A stretch of DNA of 64,000 nucleotides, taken from positions 124,001 through 188,000 of the forward strand of contig PGYU01000005.1 of NCBI GenBank assembly GCA_002839825.1. The letters are read 5' to 3'. The position numbers and the translations under genes are program-made. This stretch comes from Ignavibacteriae bacterium HGW-Ignavibacteriae-1. GTDB lineage: Bacteria > Bacteroidota > Ignavibacteria > Kapaibacteriales > UBA2268. Below, piece after piece: positions 15,615 to 26,793 of the stretch (positions are counted from its first letter, which is position 1; every line of letters begins with the position of its first letter). Under the pieces are notes generated by a model. It made no database searches. It worked only from the letters and a program-made list of their open reading frames with translations, and was not told the origin of the DNA.

Positions 15615-15712
15615 CACCCCCTAACCCCCTCTTGCAAGAGGGGGTTAGGCTTTCGGGGTATTTTCGCCTGTCTTTTCGCCCTCTCCTTTGGAGAGGGTAG
15701 GGGTGAGGTGAA
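15615..15712. repeat. Two palindromic intergenic repeats
   Basis: A perfect 28-bp palindrome with half-site CTAACCCCCTCTTG (15621-15648) and a hairpin CCCTCTCC-TTT-GGAGAGGG (15679-15697) followed by AGGGGTGAGGTG. Both are of common dispersed palindrome types. Nothing coding is supported between 15512 and 15763. Confidence 0.7.
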
Positions 15713-15763
15713 TTGTCTGTCTCGTCCTAGAAAATGAGGCTGCCCCATTGACAGCTTCGTGAC

Positions 15764-15798
15764 ACAAAAAAAAATCCCCACTCTTGCGAGCAGGGATT
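15764..15798 (-). terminator. Intrinsic terminator of groEL
   Basis: Minus-strand hairpin AATCCCTGCTC-GCAA-GAGTGGGGATT (11 bp including G-U pairs, GNRA-type loop; 15773-15798) followed by a run of eight or more T. Confidence 0.88.
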
Positions 15799-15824
15799 CT
15801 TGAATTTTGAAGTGCAGTGGCGGA

Positions 15825-17474
<1,650 letters not shown>

Positions 17475-17506
17475 TTATATCCTTTGATTGTTTATTTATT
17501 AGTTAA

Positions 17507-17794
17507 TTAGCTGATTATTGCAAAAACGTCGCTTTCGCGCATGATTAAAAGGTCTTCTCCGTCCACGCTGACTTCTGTGCCGGCATATTTGCCATATAGC
17601 ACTTTGTCGCCATCTTTAAGTTGCATTGGCAATACTTTGCCGTCTTCAGTTTGTTTGCCATTTCCGACAGCTACAACAATGCCTTGCATTGGTTTTTCTT
17701 TTGCTGTATCGGGGATAATGATTCCGCCACGAGTAGTTTCTTCTGCGGCAGCCGCTCTGACAATGATTCTGTCATGTAATGGTTTTAAAGCCAT
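17507..17794 (-). CDS. groS: Co-chaperonin GroES (10 kDa)
   Basis: A 95-residue co-chaperonin. [20 protein letters not shown] with the mobile loop [13 protein letters not shown] (about residues 23-35), the [12 protein letters not shown] strand and the C-terminal [12 protein letters not shown] are all present. It caps the GroEL ring. First gene of the groES-groEL operon, with CIRCE 55 bp upstream of the ATG. Confidence 0.99.
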   Translation of the reverse strand: MALKPLHDRIIVRAAAAEETTRGGIIIPDTAKEKPMQGIVVAVGNGKQTEDGKVLPMQLKDGDKVLYGKYAGTEVSVDGEDLLIMRESDVFAIIS

Positions 17795-17849
17795 AATTCA
17801 CTCCTATTTAAAATTTTTATAAAATCTGATTAACATTTTTTCAAATTTA

Positions 17850-17876
17850 TTAGCACTCAATTGTAACGAGTGCTAA
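17850..17876. promoter_or_regulatory. CIRCE operator (HrcA binding site)
   Basis: TTAGCACTC-N9-GAGTGCTAA, an exact match to the CIRCE consensus, upstream of groES. It implies that an HrcA repressor encoded elsewhere controls heat-shock induction of the chaperonin operon. Confidence 0.97.
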
Positions 17877-18042
17877 TGCTAAAACGTAAACTGATTTTTC
17901 TTATTGCATAAAAATTTTCAGAAAATGAATTTATCTTGTATAGTATGATTAAATCATGTTCATAATCAACTTTAGATGTAACTTTCTACCCTCGCTATGT
18001 GTTTATGTTTTATTGATTGTCCAAAAAAAAATAAGTTTATAC

Positions 18043-18609
18043 ATGGAATTGAAGCAAATTGATGAAACAAAATGGGTAGATAACTACTCCGACAAGCTCT
18101 TGCGTTTTGCTTATAGTAGGATTCGGGACAGAGAAACAGCATTGGACTTGGTCCAAGATACTTTCCTTTCGGCATTAAAAAGTGTTGATAGTTTCAAGGG
18201 TGAAATTTCCGAAAAAAATTGGCTATTTTTGATACTCCGAAACAAGATAATAGATTACTACCGCAAACAAGCCCGAAGTATGGTCACGAATGTTGATTTT
18301 TCTGAGAATAATGATGATGATAGTCATTTCGACGAAAACGGTGTATGGAAAAAATCTTCTGTCCCGAATGATTGGGGGATTGACGCACATACACGAATAG
18401 AGAATCAGGAATTTCAATCAATTCTGCAAAAATGTTTGTCCAAACTTAAAGAAGTCCAGCGGATTGTATTTACAATGAAATATATTAATGACGAAGAATC
18501 GGAAATCATTTGTAAGGAACTTGAAATCAATTCGAATAACTATTGGGTGATTATTCATCGGGCAAAGTTAAATTTACGTAAGTGTATCGAACTTAATTGG
18601 TTCTCATAA
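18043..18609 (+). CDS. ECF-type RNA polymerase sigma factor
   Basis: A 188-residue sigma-70 family factor, started at the ATG giving MELKQIDETKW (an earlier in-frame start would add an implausible hydrophobic head). Region 2 is LLRFAYSRIRDRETALDLVQDTFLSALKSVDSF, with WLFLILRNKIIDYYRK as the core-binding/-10 helix; region 4 is SKLKEVQRIVFTMKYI...YWVIIHRAKLNLRKCIE. Transcribed divergently from groES. Its stop overlaps the following small anti-sigma gene by 1 nt (TAATG), so the pair is co-translated. The regulon is unknown but the P460 gene downstream is a candidate. Confidence 0.9.
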   Translation: MELKQIDETKWVDNYSDKLLRFAYSRIRDRETALDLVQDTFLSALKSVDSFKGEISEKNWLFLILRNKIIDYYRKQARSMVTNVDFSENNDDDSHFDENGVWKKSSVPNDWGIDAHTRIENQEFQSILQKCLSKLKEVQRIVFTMKYINDEESEIICKELEINSNNYWVIIHRAKLNLRKCIELNWFS

Positions 18610-18863
18610 TGTTAAAAAAAATAATGATAACGTGTAAAGAAGCTACTTTGTTGTCCTCAAAGTCAGAGGAAACAAAGTTGTCTATTGGTGATTTGGTGAA
18701 ATTAAAAATGCATCTTACAATGTGTAAGGTTTGTGCAAACTTTGATTCTCAAGTTAAATTGTTGATGGAAGCTGTAAAGATGATTGACTCTGATGTCAAT
18801 TTGACAGAGGAAGAGAAGACTGAATTAAAAAGAATGTTGAACGACAATATGAATAATAATTAA
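18609..18863 (+). CDS. Small zinc-finger anti-sigma factor
   Basis: An 84-residue protein. MITCKEATLLSSKSEETKLSIGDLVKLKMHLTMCKVCANF has the anti-sigma zinc-finger spacing (Cys, then HLxxCxxC), and no transmembrane segment, so this is a soluble ZAS-type factor that would hold the adjacent sigma factor inactive until zinc or thiol state changes. A charged C-terminal helix follows. Overlaps the sigma gene by 1 nt. Assignment rests on the motif and position. Confidence 0.82.
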   Translation: MLKKIMITCKEATLLSSKSEETKLSIGDLVKLKMHLTMCKVCANFDSQVKLLMEAVKMIDSDVNLTEEEKTELKRMLNDNMNNN

Positions 18864-18941
18864 TTTATCGAATTGTAAGGTTGATTTTTTAAAGCGTCTA
18901 AAATGTTAATATTGTTTTTCATTAACATTCTGGAGTTTTAA

Positions 18942-19451
18942 ATGTATAAATATCTTAAACTTTCTGTGGCAATTCTATTTGCCTCCTTCGTACTAATAAG
19001 TTGTAGCGATGATAATGATTCGCCGGCTGATTTCAATGCTACCGATAGTGATTTTCAAAATTTCCGTACCTGGACATTAGTTGCAGAGAAAATGGGTCCT
19101 GACCCGGCTCTTGGAGCAGCTCACGAAGGTAACGACGAAACCGTTACGCGTAAGATTTATATAAAGCAAGATGTTAGCCTCGGCACAAATGGTGAATATC
19201 CGTTAGGTACGATTGTTGTTAAAGAAACACTAAAAGAGGATAATTCAGTAATTGCGATTACTGCTATGGCTAAAAGAGATAAAAGTTTTAACTCAAGTCA
19301 TAAAGGTTGGGAATGGTTTATCCTTGCCGAAAATGGAGCTATTGGTAAAGATGCAAACGGTGATGACATGCGCGGTGCTAACTTAATGGATGGTATGTGT
19401 AGCGGTTGTCATTCAACAGCTTCAGCTAAAGATTATGTATTTTCAAAATAA
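18942..19451 (+). CDS. Cytochrome P460-family lipoprotein
   Basis: A 169-residue exported haem protein. The signal peptide ends LISC (lipobox, Cys21), so it is probably anchored in the periplasm-facing membrane. A single CxxCH haem site, CSGCH (153-157), lies near the C-terminus, and the body (FRTWTLVAEKMGPDP, ..VTRKIYIKQD, GTIVVKET, WEWFILAENG) matches the cytochrome P460 family, relatives of which oxidise hydroxylamine or handle NO. It lies 78 bp after the sigma/anti-sigma pair and is closed by a strong terminator. The physiological substrate is not determined. Confidence 0.85.
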   Translation: MYKYLKLSVAILFASFVLISCSDDNDSPADFNATDSDFQNFRTWTLVAEKMGPDPALGAAHEGNDETVTRKIYIKQDVSLGTNGEYPLGTIVVKETLKEDNSVIAITAMAKRDKSFNSSHKGWEWFILAENGAIGKDANGDDMRGANLMDGMCSGCHSTASAKDYVFSK

Positions 19452-19469
19452 CACGTTTTGAAAATATTA

Positions 19470-19506
19470 AAAGAGGCTAACCAAAATTGGTAGCCTCTTT
19501 TTTTGT
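19470..19506 (+). terminator. Intrinsic terminator, bidirectional
   Basis: AAAGAGGCTA and TAGCCTCTTT pair around an inner CCAA/TTGG helix, followed by T7 on the plus strand and a T-rich tract on the minus strand. Ends the P460 gene and probably the convergent glutamine synthetase gene. Confidence 0.9.
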
Positions 19507-19563
19507 AGAATTCAAGTGTAAATATATAAATTATTCAAATATTTTCTATTGTAAATACCAACA

Positions 19564-21111
19564 TTAATGGCGATTGAGATGTTTGTGCATGATTCTACGT
19601 GATTCAATAAGCTTTTCATCGTCGGGCAATGCCATCAAGCGTTTATTCAAATTCAAATCGTTTTCAAGCTGCAAAAATTCACTAACATAATCAATCACTT
19701 TCATTGGGAAAATTCCATCACGTTCGAATAACATTCGATGCTGAAGCAATAATTCAGACGATTCGACGCAACTTGTAGCTAATTCGGCTAATTCCTGAAG
19801 ATTTGGATTAGTATGAATGTTGTGCGAAACGTAGCTGTTATTTGTCAGTATCATCGAATCTTTTGGATTAGTCAAACCCCATTCTGCTGCCATAGCCACA
19901 CCTGCTAATAGCAAATGCGCATTTGCACTACCGTCTGGACTTCTTAATTCCACAGTTTGGCGGCTGCCGTAATGATGGTGCTTTTCAGTTTGTTGCGGAT
20001 TGACTTTCATCGCTAAATTATTGAATTTTGTCCAAGCTAAGGGAACTCTAATCAAAGCGCTGCGATTACTCTCGCTCCAACACACTTTTGTAGGTGCTTC
20101 ATGATGTGGAACAAGGCGCAAATAGCTTGATGAAACCATATTTCCAAATGCTGTCAAACTTGGTGCATAATGGCAAAGTCCACCAATCAATTGCTTTGCT
20201 TCTTCGGATAGTTCGCCCTTGTCATTTGTCATGATGTTTTCACCGTTTCTCATCAATGAATTATGAAAGTGCAATCCATTTCCTGCGTGTTCGAAATCCA
20301 ATTTGGGGAAGAAGGTAGCAATGTAGCCATGTTTGTAGGCAACATTTCTGATAATCCAACCTGCCAAAACGACCATGTCCGCAGCTTCATCAACGGGTGT
20401 TTCGAGTAATTCAATTTCTACCTGTTCGGCAGACTTGTTTTTCAATTCTTCATATTCTGAGGTCAATTGGCGTATTGCACCAACTTCACTATGTGCATAT
20501 TTCACGTTGCCCGTGATTTGCGTTACATAGCGCAACATTTCATTCAATATTTGACCGGTTTTGGTAAATGGAGCAGTCGCATGATAACCCTTTTGCTTTT
20601 CGAGTGGGAAAATATCCAAACCGGATTTGCCGATTAGGTAAAACTCTAATTCGCCGAATGATTGGAGTTCAATTCCTGTATTTTTGGTCAAGGAATCGCT
20701 TGCTTTTTTCAAAATATTATCCGGGGCGAATTCAGCAAGATTACCGTCTCTATCCATGAATCTGCAAATAATATTCAAACTTTTTTCATCGAATGGATTT
20801 AAAAACGCAGTCTTATAAACAGGCACAACGTACAAATCCGACTTGCCCGGGTCAACCATGCCCTTGAACAACGACGAACCGTCGCAACGTTCGCCTTCGC
20901 TCAAGATTAGTTCTGCGTGTTTCCTGTCTGCAATCGGAATTTTTAGCTCTTTTAGTTTGCCGTCAATGCCTGTATAATTGAATGTCACTATTTCAATTTG
21001 CTTTTCAAGGATAACTTTTATCAGATCGTCTCTTGTCCAATCGTTTTTGGATTTCCCTGTCAGAATACTGATAGGGTTCGTTAACGCAAAGTGCTGATTA
21101 TTTTTTTCCAT
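19564..21111 (-). CDS. Glutamine synthetase family protein
   Basis: A 515-residue glutamine synthetase of the class I-like fold. Visible are the beta-Grasp N-domain (LIKVILEKQIEIVTFNYTGIDG), the metal/Glu site FGELEFYL (about residues 153-160), the GNGLHFHNSL ammonia/metal loop, the PHHEAPTKVCWSESNRSALIR ATP/substrate block and VELRSPDGSANAHLLLAG. It ligates ammonia to glutamate using ATP if it is a true GlnA; related enzymes use polyamines. The usual adenylylation Tyr loop is not recognised. Monocistronic, with a terminator shared with the P460 gene. Confidence 0.88.
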   Translation of the reverse strand: MEKNNQHFALTNPISILTGKSKNDWTRDDLIKVILEKQIEIVTFNYTGIDGKLKELKIPIADRKHAELILSEGERCDGSSLFKGMVDPGKSDLYVVPVYKTAFLNPFDEKSLNIICRFMDRDGNLAEFAPDNILKKASDSLTKNTGIELQSFGELEFYLIGKSGLDIFPLEKQKGYHATAPFTKTGQILNEMLRYVTQITGNVKYAHSEVGAIRQLTSEYEELKNKSAEQVEIELLETPVDEAADMVVLAGWIIRNVAYKHGYIATFFPKLDFEHAGNGLHFHNSLMRNGENIMTNDKGELSEEAKQLIGGLCHYAPSLTAFGNMVSSSYLRLVPHHEAPTKVCWSESNRSALIRVPLAWTKFNNLAMKVNPQQTEKHHHYGSRQTVELRSPDGSANAHLLLAGVAMAAEWGLTNPKDSMILTNNSYVSHNIHTNPNLQELAELATSCVESSELLLQHRMLFERDGIFPMKVIDYVSEFLQLENDLNLNKRLMALPDDEKLIESRRIMHKHLNRH

Positions 21112-21358
21112 TTCTTCTCCATTATTTTCTTCAAATTAAATTTTATTTAATAAACTCAAAAATTCTTCATTTCAAAACAATCAAAATTAAGGAAAAGTTT
21201 TTACATTAAAAAATGTTATCGTACATCTTTTAAAAAGTTAATTTTGTGTGTGTGCCTTGTTAAAATGTTAGATTTTTCACAAAATATTTGCCATAATATT
21301 TCTTTAGACCTTACGTAGATAGGATTTTGATTATTAGCCATTTAAAATAGAACATAAA

Positions 21359-21793
21359 ATGGGATTTAAACTACATAGCAGAAGTTCAGGAGGCGGGAAA
21401 GTTATTTCCGTTATTTTGATGTTAGTGGGTGGACTGTTCACTGTATCAACTTGTTCAGCTCTCTTTGATGCTACCAATCCTGACAAGATGTCACTTGTCG
21501 CCGGTATGACTATCTTTGGTGTTGTTCCGCTTTTGGGTGGAATGCTTTTATTTTGGAAGACCAAGAAAGCGGAAAAAGATACTCATCTTGAGTTCACGGA
21601 GCGTATGATATTGAGTCTTGCAAGCAAAAACAATGGAATCCTGACAGCATTCCTCTTAGCTGAAAATACGACTTTTAACTTGGAAGAAGCAATGCAAACC
21701 TTAGACCAGTTTGTTATCAAAGGACACGCACGTATCGAAGTCAATGATAATGGTGGCATCGAGTATCATTTCATATCATATCTAAAATCCTGA
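21359..21793 (+). CDS. Membrane protein with C-terminal winged-helix-like domain, unknown
   Basis: A 144-residue protein with two transmembrane segments (about residues 14-34 and 47-66) followed by a cytosolic domain LEFTERMILSLASKNNGILTAFLLAEN...LEEAMQTLDQFVIKGHARIEV that has the helix-helix-helix-wing look of small winged-helix modules. No family is assigned. It ends 3 bp before the stop of the convergent giant T9SS gene. Confidence 0.65.
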   Translation: MGFKLHSRSSGGGKVISVILMLVGGLFTVSTCSALFDATNPDKMSLVAGMTIFGVVPLLGGMLLFWKTKKAEKDTHLEFTERMILSLASKNNGILTAFLLAENTTFNLEEAMQTLDQFVIKGHARIEVNDNGGIEYHFISYLKS

Positions 21794-21796
21794 AAA

Positions 21797-24700
21797 TCAA
21801 TTTACTATCAGTTTCTCCGTTTTGCCGTCGTATCTTATGATGTAAAATCCTTGATTGATTTGATGTATATTGATTGCTTCGCCTTTTGTGAAACCACTGA
21901 TGATTTTCCTTCCCAATAAATCGAAAATCTCATATTCGCCAATATAATCAGGGATATATATAAAATCTTTAGCCGGATTGGGGAATACTGCATCGGGAAG
22001 TGGGAGTTGTCCGTAAATTAAGCTGTCAATTCCACAACTGTCCGAAGTGCTAATGAAAAAGAAGGATTCAAGTGGCACAATATCAAAGAACATTATCGAA
22101 TCGGTGGTATAACCGGAAGAATTGAGATTGATTCCCGCGAATGTGAAATCCGGAACTGTAACAAGGAATCTCGATTCGGCTATTTTGCCTCGGCTTAAAT
22201 TATCCACTCCTGCGAAAACGTAATTTAAATCACCGTGACGATATTCAATATCATCTAAGCCCGAAATTGTGTAATCTGTGCTCAGATATTTCATCGAGCG
22301 AGGGTTATAAGTCATATTAACTGCAAAGTCTAAGTCCTTGATAATGTGTACATTTCCGTAAATCGTATCAGCGAAATTTTTATCTAAATAAATAGGGATT
22401 GATATTGTATCTCCCAATTTTGAGTAAATCGTATCAGGACTTATGTAAGCATCATTTATATAATAAATCGGATTGAAAATCGGAGCAAAGCCAATACCTG
22501 TCACCATCGCCGAATCGTTGATTGTACAAGGCAGCGATGAAATAAAATTGAACATTGATCCATATTCGCCCGTATTTCGCGGACAAAATCTTATTGTCAC
22601 CGTGACTGAATCGCCAACATCAATCATATCATTTTTGTCCGGGATATACGAAACAACTTCGTAATAACTTTGCAATTGCAAAATGTCAAAGCCGCTGATC
22701 GGTACATCGCCGATATTTCGGACTGAGAAAGTCAAATCTCTGCAATCTAATACTCGCACACTGTCATAATCCATTGTCAAGAATATATCGTTTGGCAAAA
22801 TCTCCAATTCAGGCTGTTGGATTATAATTACAGCTTCGTCCAAAGCTGCAATTATATGATACAGTATCACCTCTTCGGTATCAAAATTCATTGTGTCTAA
22901 TCGAATTAGCATTGTATCTCGCGTATTCTGCTTGGGGCGAAATCTGAGCTCGGCAACAGGACGAATGGAATCCACGAAGCAGAAATTTTTGAGCAACAAA
23001 TTACTGCCAAATTCATTTTGATTATGTGTTATCAATGGTGCATAACCCTTGCAAGGAGAGCTCAAATACTGTGAAGCGTGCCCGATATATTCCAATTTCG
23101 TCGTGTCATAATCTAATTGAAAATTGATGTCAACGATTTCAGCCGGGAAATCACGAGATGAATAAATAGGAATTGTGATTTCTTCGCATGTAATCACACG
23201 GAACGTGTCTTGTTTGGAGAAATTGCTACCAAAATGAAACGATAAACCAAAAGCCGGTGCAAATCCGCTTCCACTCAAATAAATTGTTGTGTCCATGAAA
23301 ACACATTCTCCATTTGGTCGGATTTTGCGAAGTGTGATTTCAGCTTTTGCCTCATAATCCCGTACAGCACGCGGTTTGAATCCAAATTGAATGGTCGTAA
23401 CTTTCCCCGTATCAATAATTGATGGGTATGACGCTAATCCCAAATCGTATTTGAGACTATCGAATGCGTAAAATACTCTCTCATCAGGCACGAATTTAAT
23501 CGTATCAATCAATACAATATCCCGATAAGGGTTGAGCAAATAATTCGGGAACTTCAACTCCACAAACTGAGGATTGGCATCTGTATCAACGCGTGTTGGC
23601 GTAAATATTACCGAATCACGATTGCTCTGGAATAACATCGCCTGAATTCCCGTCAAATATACCCGGAAATCAGATGACCATGAGGTGCCTTTGGATTCAA
23701 TTATAATGTTGATATTATGCGTGAGTGAATCAATGTTTTGAATATCACGCGGACAGTAGTTGATTTTCAAAATATCAGTCTGCCCGGGAGGTATAGAAAA
23801 TGGCATTTGATTGCCGTTTGTTTGATAATAATCCGATGTCCAGCTGAAATAGCTTGCATTGGGATTGCTTAGTCCAACATCGCTAAGATAAATCGAGTCA
23901 ATTTCCATATCAAAAACTTTTGAACGATTTATCATCTTTATTTCCCGTTCGATGCAATCGCAAGGCAATACAAACCCAAAACTCAGTACAGTCAATGGCA
24001 CTTCTAAAGCAATTATTTCTGCTTCACCTTCGAGTTTTACTGCTTTGAAAGATTCGCATGGTTGGCTAATTTTTATTTCCAAATCACCTTGGTAAAATCT
24101 ACTTTCACCCGGATTGAACTGAACGGTTATTTGAATTGTATCTCGAGAATTTAGCGTAATATTAGTAAATCTCGCAGGATTATCCAATATCAAGAAGCCT
24201 ATTGGAGCATTGATTGTTTCAATCGTTACAGGAAATGGGGACACGTTTTCGATAACAATTTTTCGATCTTTCGTTTCGCCGACTTCAATTTTACCATAAA
24301 TAACCGGAGATTCGACTGATAATTTTGGCGTAAGCGAGGTCCCTCGGATTTGCATAATCCATTTTTCGCCGTCGCTTGTTTCATATTCAATGAATGCAAT
24401 ATCGCTTCTATCATTGACTAAATCGTTTGGTGTATAGCGAATCGAAAAAGTATAACTGCTTCCCGCAGCTAAATCTAATTGTTGTGGCAAAGGAGTTGGG
24501 TCGCTTATAGTAAATCGCCCGTTTGGATTATTAAATATAATATTTCGCAAATTCTGAGTTGTCGATGTGCGATTGATTATTTTAATTTCACCATCTTTAG
24601 AATTACAAGCTATAACATTTTCAATTTTAAGGACTTCCGGATCAAATGCAAATCGCTCAAGAATTCCTCTGCCTTTAACTTTTATACATCCCGATACGTA

Positions 24701-26791
24701 GCAACGATTTTCAAAAAAGCATAATTCATCTGTGTAGTCGGTGGCACTCGTAGGTCTGAATCCAACGGTGATATTTCGTGTAGCACCAGCCGGAATACTA
24801 AGCGTTTGCTGCCCTGAAATGAAGAATACATCGCTTTTTTTCAAATAAAATGACACACTCAAATTTTCCGGGCTATTATTTTTGACCGGAACATCAATTA
24901 AACTCTCTTGACCAACAATGACATCGCCGAAATCCAAATTCTCAATTTCGAACTGAATATCAGCAAATAATCCGTAACCACGCACGTAAATTGGTCTTCG
25001 GATTGTGCAATCGCCCGATTTTACCACAATTATTATCGAATCCTGCATTAAACCCGGCTGCGTAGGAATAAATCGAAAATAATTCGGTAAATAGCCCGTA
25101 ACAGGGTCTAATTGTAAAGGGAATAATCGTTGATTACCTTGAACATCGCGCGGGTACTCAATATCAATTACATCAATATTTTCATCAAGCAAATTCATCC
25201 AATTATATTGCGGAGCATCAGACGGGAAATCCAAACAAGAAGTCCCGAAATTAATTGAATCAAGCCGGATTTCACTTGCACCTTTAGCAATTCTAATCAC
25301 TTCCTTCACCTTGCCGTAGAATGGAATTGCTTTAGTTGGGTCGCAAATATCAGTAGAATTAATCCTCAAAGTATCGAAATTATCACTTGTAAATTTTCCT
25401 GAAACAAATCGGATATTAATTCTAAAAGTATCGCCTGGTGCCAATTGATAGGGAAGAGGTAAATGATTGACAACAAATAAATTTGTCAGAACATTAGAAA
25501 TCGAATTAATTGTTATTGTTTGCGGCGTGCCTGTTTTAGCTGTTTGGTTAATAATTGTCAAAACTGAATCAATATGCGGTTTTTCGATACAATTTGCTTT
25601 TAATGAGTCGAAATTCATTCTTAAATTTGAATATTGAAGTTGAGTTACACGTGTTAAATTCAAATTAAATCGGTTAATAAATCGGCAACGGTCAAGTGCA
25701 TAAATTCTTAATTGTGGCAATATTGTTCCTTGGAAATCCGCATTCACAGTAACTGTAAAATAATACATACTGTCTTTGACCATATTATTTATGCGATTCG
25801 GTTGAATCTTAAAATCGGCTGCAAAATCTGTATTTACTAAATCAATTATTACGGATTTGCCGCAACTTGATGTGTCCCATACCGCAAATCTATATGTACG
25901 AGGGCTTTTGCAATCTAATGTATCAATAATTGGAACAGGTCTATCTAATGATTCGGTAAATATTGTTCGCTCTATAGGACGATTACTATTTTGAATAACT
26001 GCACCGCTTCTGCCGTAGCCGGTATTGCCGTTGTTGCTTGCATCGCAAAGAATAAATTTTCCGACTTCCTCATTACATCTATAATGCAAAATTAAATCAG
26101 GAATATTCCAATTTAGAGAACGATTTCGATTGCAAAAAATCTCCGCATCAGTAAAAGTTCTTGACCAAATTCGCACTTCGTCAATTTGCCCCAAAAATGT
26201 TCTATTCAAATTTTCATCGTTCGAGTATGCGTTAGTATTGCCGATTTTCATCGTTAACTCGGGGTTTTGAGCTATTCGTAATCTTGTAGCCGGGTATGAA
26301 TTATTTCTTGCAAAATTTCTTAAATTTCCATCAATATATAATTTAATTGTTTGCGTAGTGCCGTCAAAAACGCCGGCTACGTGATACCAAGTGTCATACA
26401 TTGTGGCTACATTAGCTTTTGCAATTGTATTATCGGTGCTCAGTAAATTAGTCGTGGGGCTGTTTATTTCAAAAACGAGTTCGTCATTCGGATTAATATA
26501 CATAACCCAAACATCATTAACATCATTTGCCGGACCCCAAAACCCTGCAATATATTGAACTTTTCCGGCTTGCCGCTCGGGTTTTATCCACATTTCGATT
26601 GTCATTTTATCAGTGATTTGCTCTTGCGATGGAGTATTTTCAACATCAACGTAGTGAGCCTGTTTTCCCGAACTTTGAGAAAATGTTATAGCTCTGCCTA
26701 CGCAATTCAAATCAAGATCGCATTCTGCCCTTTGAGCATAAGCATTAATTGATATTACCAAAAAAACGAGTATAAATGTGAATATTTTCAT
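21797..26791 (-). CDS. Giant LamG/choice-of-anchor-D protein with T9SS sorting domain
   Basis: A 1664-residue surface or secreted protein. A signal peptide (ending NAYAQ) is followed by a concanavalin/LamG domain (about residues 55-225: MTIEMWIKPERQAG, TWYHVAGVFDG, GQIDEVRIWSR). The middle is a string of HYDIN/choice-of-anchor-D beta domains, each with FGDV/FG..P and the TF.IRYTP or ITVGFRP type strands. It ends with a type A T9SS domain (VFPNPAKDFIYIP...LLGRKIISG...KLIVN). Last gene of the OmpA-DUF1800-DUF1501 operon, 2 bp after the DUF1501 gene. Probably an adhesive or structural surface protein. Confidence 0.85.
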   Translation of the reverse strand: MKIFTFILVFLVISINAYAQRAECDLDLNCVGRAITFSQSSGKQAHYVDVENTPSQEQITDKMTIEMWIKPERQAGKVQYIAGFWGPANDVNDVWVMYINPNDELVFEINSPTTNLLSTDNTIAKANVATMYDTWYHVAGVFDGTTQTIKLYIDGNLRNFARNNSYPATRLRIAQNPELTMKIGNTNAYSNDENLNRTFLGQIDEVRIWSRTFTDAEIFCNRNRSLNWNIPDLILHYRCNEEVGKFILCDASNNGNTGYGRSGAVIQNSNRPIERTIFTESLDRPVPIIDTLDCKSPRTYRFAVWDTSSCGKSVIIDLVNTDFAADFKIQPNRINNMVKDSMYYFTVTVNADFQGTILPQLRIYALDRCRFINRFNLNLTRVTQLQYSNLRMNFDSLKANCIEKPHIDSVLTIINQTAKTGTPQTITINSISNVLTNLFVVNHLPLPYQLAPGDTFRINIRFVSGKFTSDNFDTLRINSTDICDPTKAIPFYGKVKEVIRIAKGASEIRLDSINFGTSCLDFPSDAPQYNWMNLLDENIDVIDIEYPRDVQGNQRLFPLQLDPVTGYLPNYFRFIPTQPGLMQDSIIIVVKSGDCTIRRPIYVRGYGLFADIQFEIENLDFGDVIVGQESLIDVPVKNNSPENLSVSFYLKKSDVFFISGQQTLSIPAGATRNITVGFRPTSATDYTDELCFFENRCYVSGCIKVKGRGILERFAFDPEVLKIENVIACNSKDGEIKIINRTSTTQNLRNIIFNNPNGRFTISDPTPLPQQLDLAAGSSYTFSIRYTPNDLVNDRSDIAFIEYETSDGEKWIMQIRGTSLTPKLSVESPVIYGKIEVGETKDRKIVIENVSPFPVTIETINAPIGFLILDNPARFTNITLNSRDTIQITVQFNPGESRFYQGDLEIKISQPCESFKAVKLEGEAEIIALEVPLTVLSFGFVLPCDCIEREIKMINRSKVFDMEIDSIYLSDVGLSNPNASYFSWTSDYYQTNGNQMPFSIPPGQTDILKINYCPRDIQNIDSLTHNINIIIESKGTSWSSDFRVYLTGIQAMLFQSNRDSVIFTPTRVDTDANPQFVELKFPNYLLNPYRDIVLIDTIKFVPDERVFYAFDSLKYDLGLASYPSIIDTGKVTTIQFGFKPRAVRDYEAKAEITLRKIRPNGECVFMDTTIYLSGSGFAPAFGLSFHFGSNFSKQDTFRVITCEEITIPIYSSRDFPAEIVDINFQLDYDTTKLEYIGHASQYLSSPCKGYAPLITHNQNEFGSNLLLKNFCFVDSIRPVAELRFRPKQNTRDTMLIRLDTMNFDTEEVILYHIIAALDEAVIIIQQPELEILPNDIFLTMDYDSVRVLDCRDLTFSVRNIGDVPISGFDILQLQSYYEVVSYIPDKNDMIDVGDSVTVTIRFCPRNTGEYGSMFNFISSLPCTINDSAMVTGIGFAPIFNPIYYINDAYISPDTIYSKLGDTISIPIYLDKNFADTIYGNVHIIKDLDFAVNMTYNPRSMKYLSTDYTISGLDDIEYRHGDLNYVFAGVDNLSRGKIAESRFLVTVPDFTFAGINLNSSGYTTDSIMFFDIVPLESFFFISTSDSCGIDSLIYGQLPLPDAVFPNPAKDFIYIPDYIGEYEIFDLLGRKIISGFTKGEAINIHQINQGFYIIRYDGKTEKLIVN

Positions 26792-26793
26792 AA

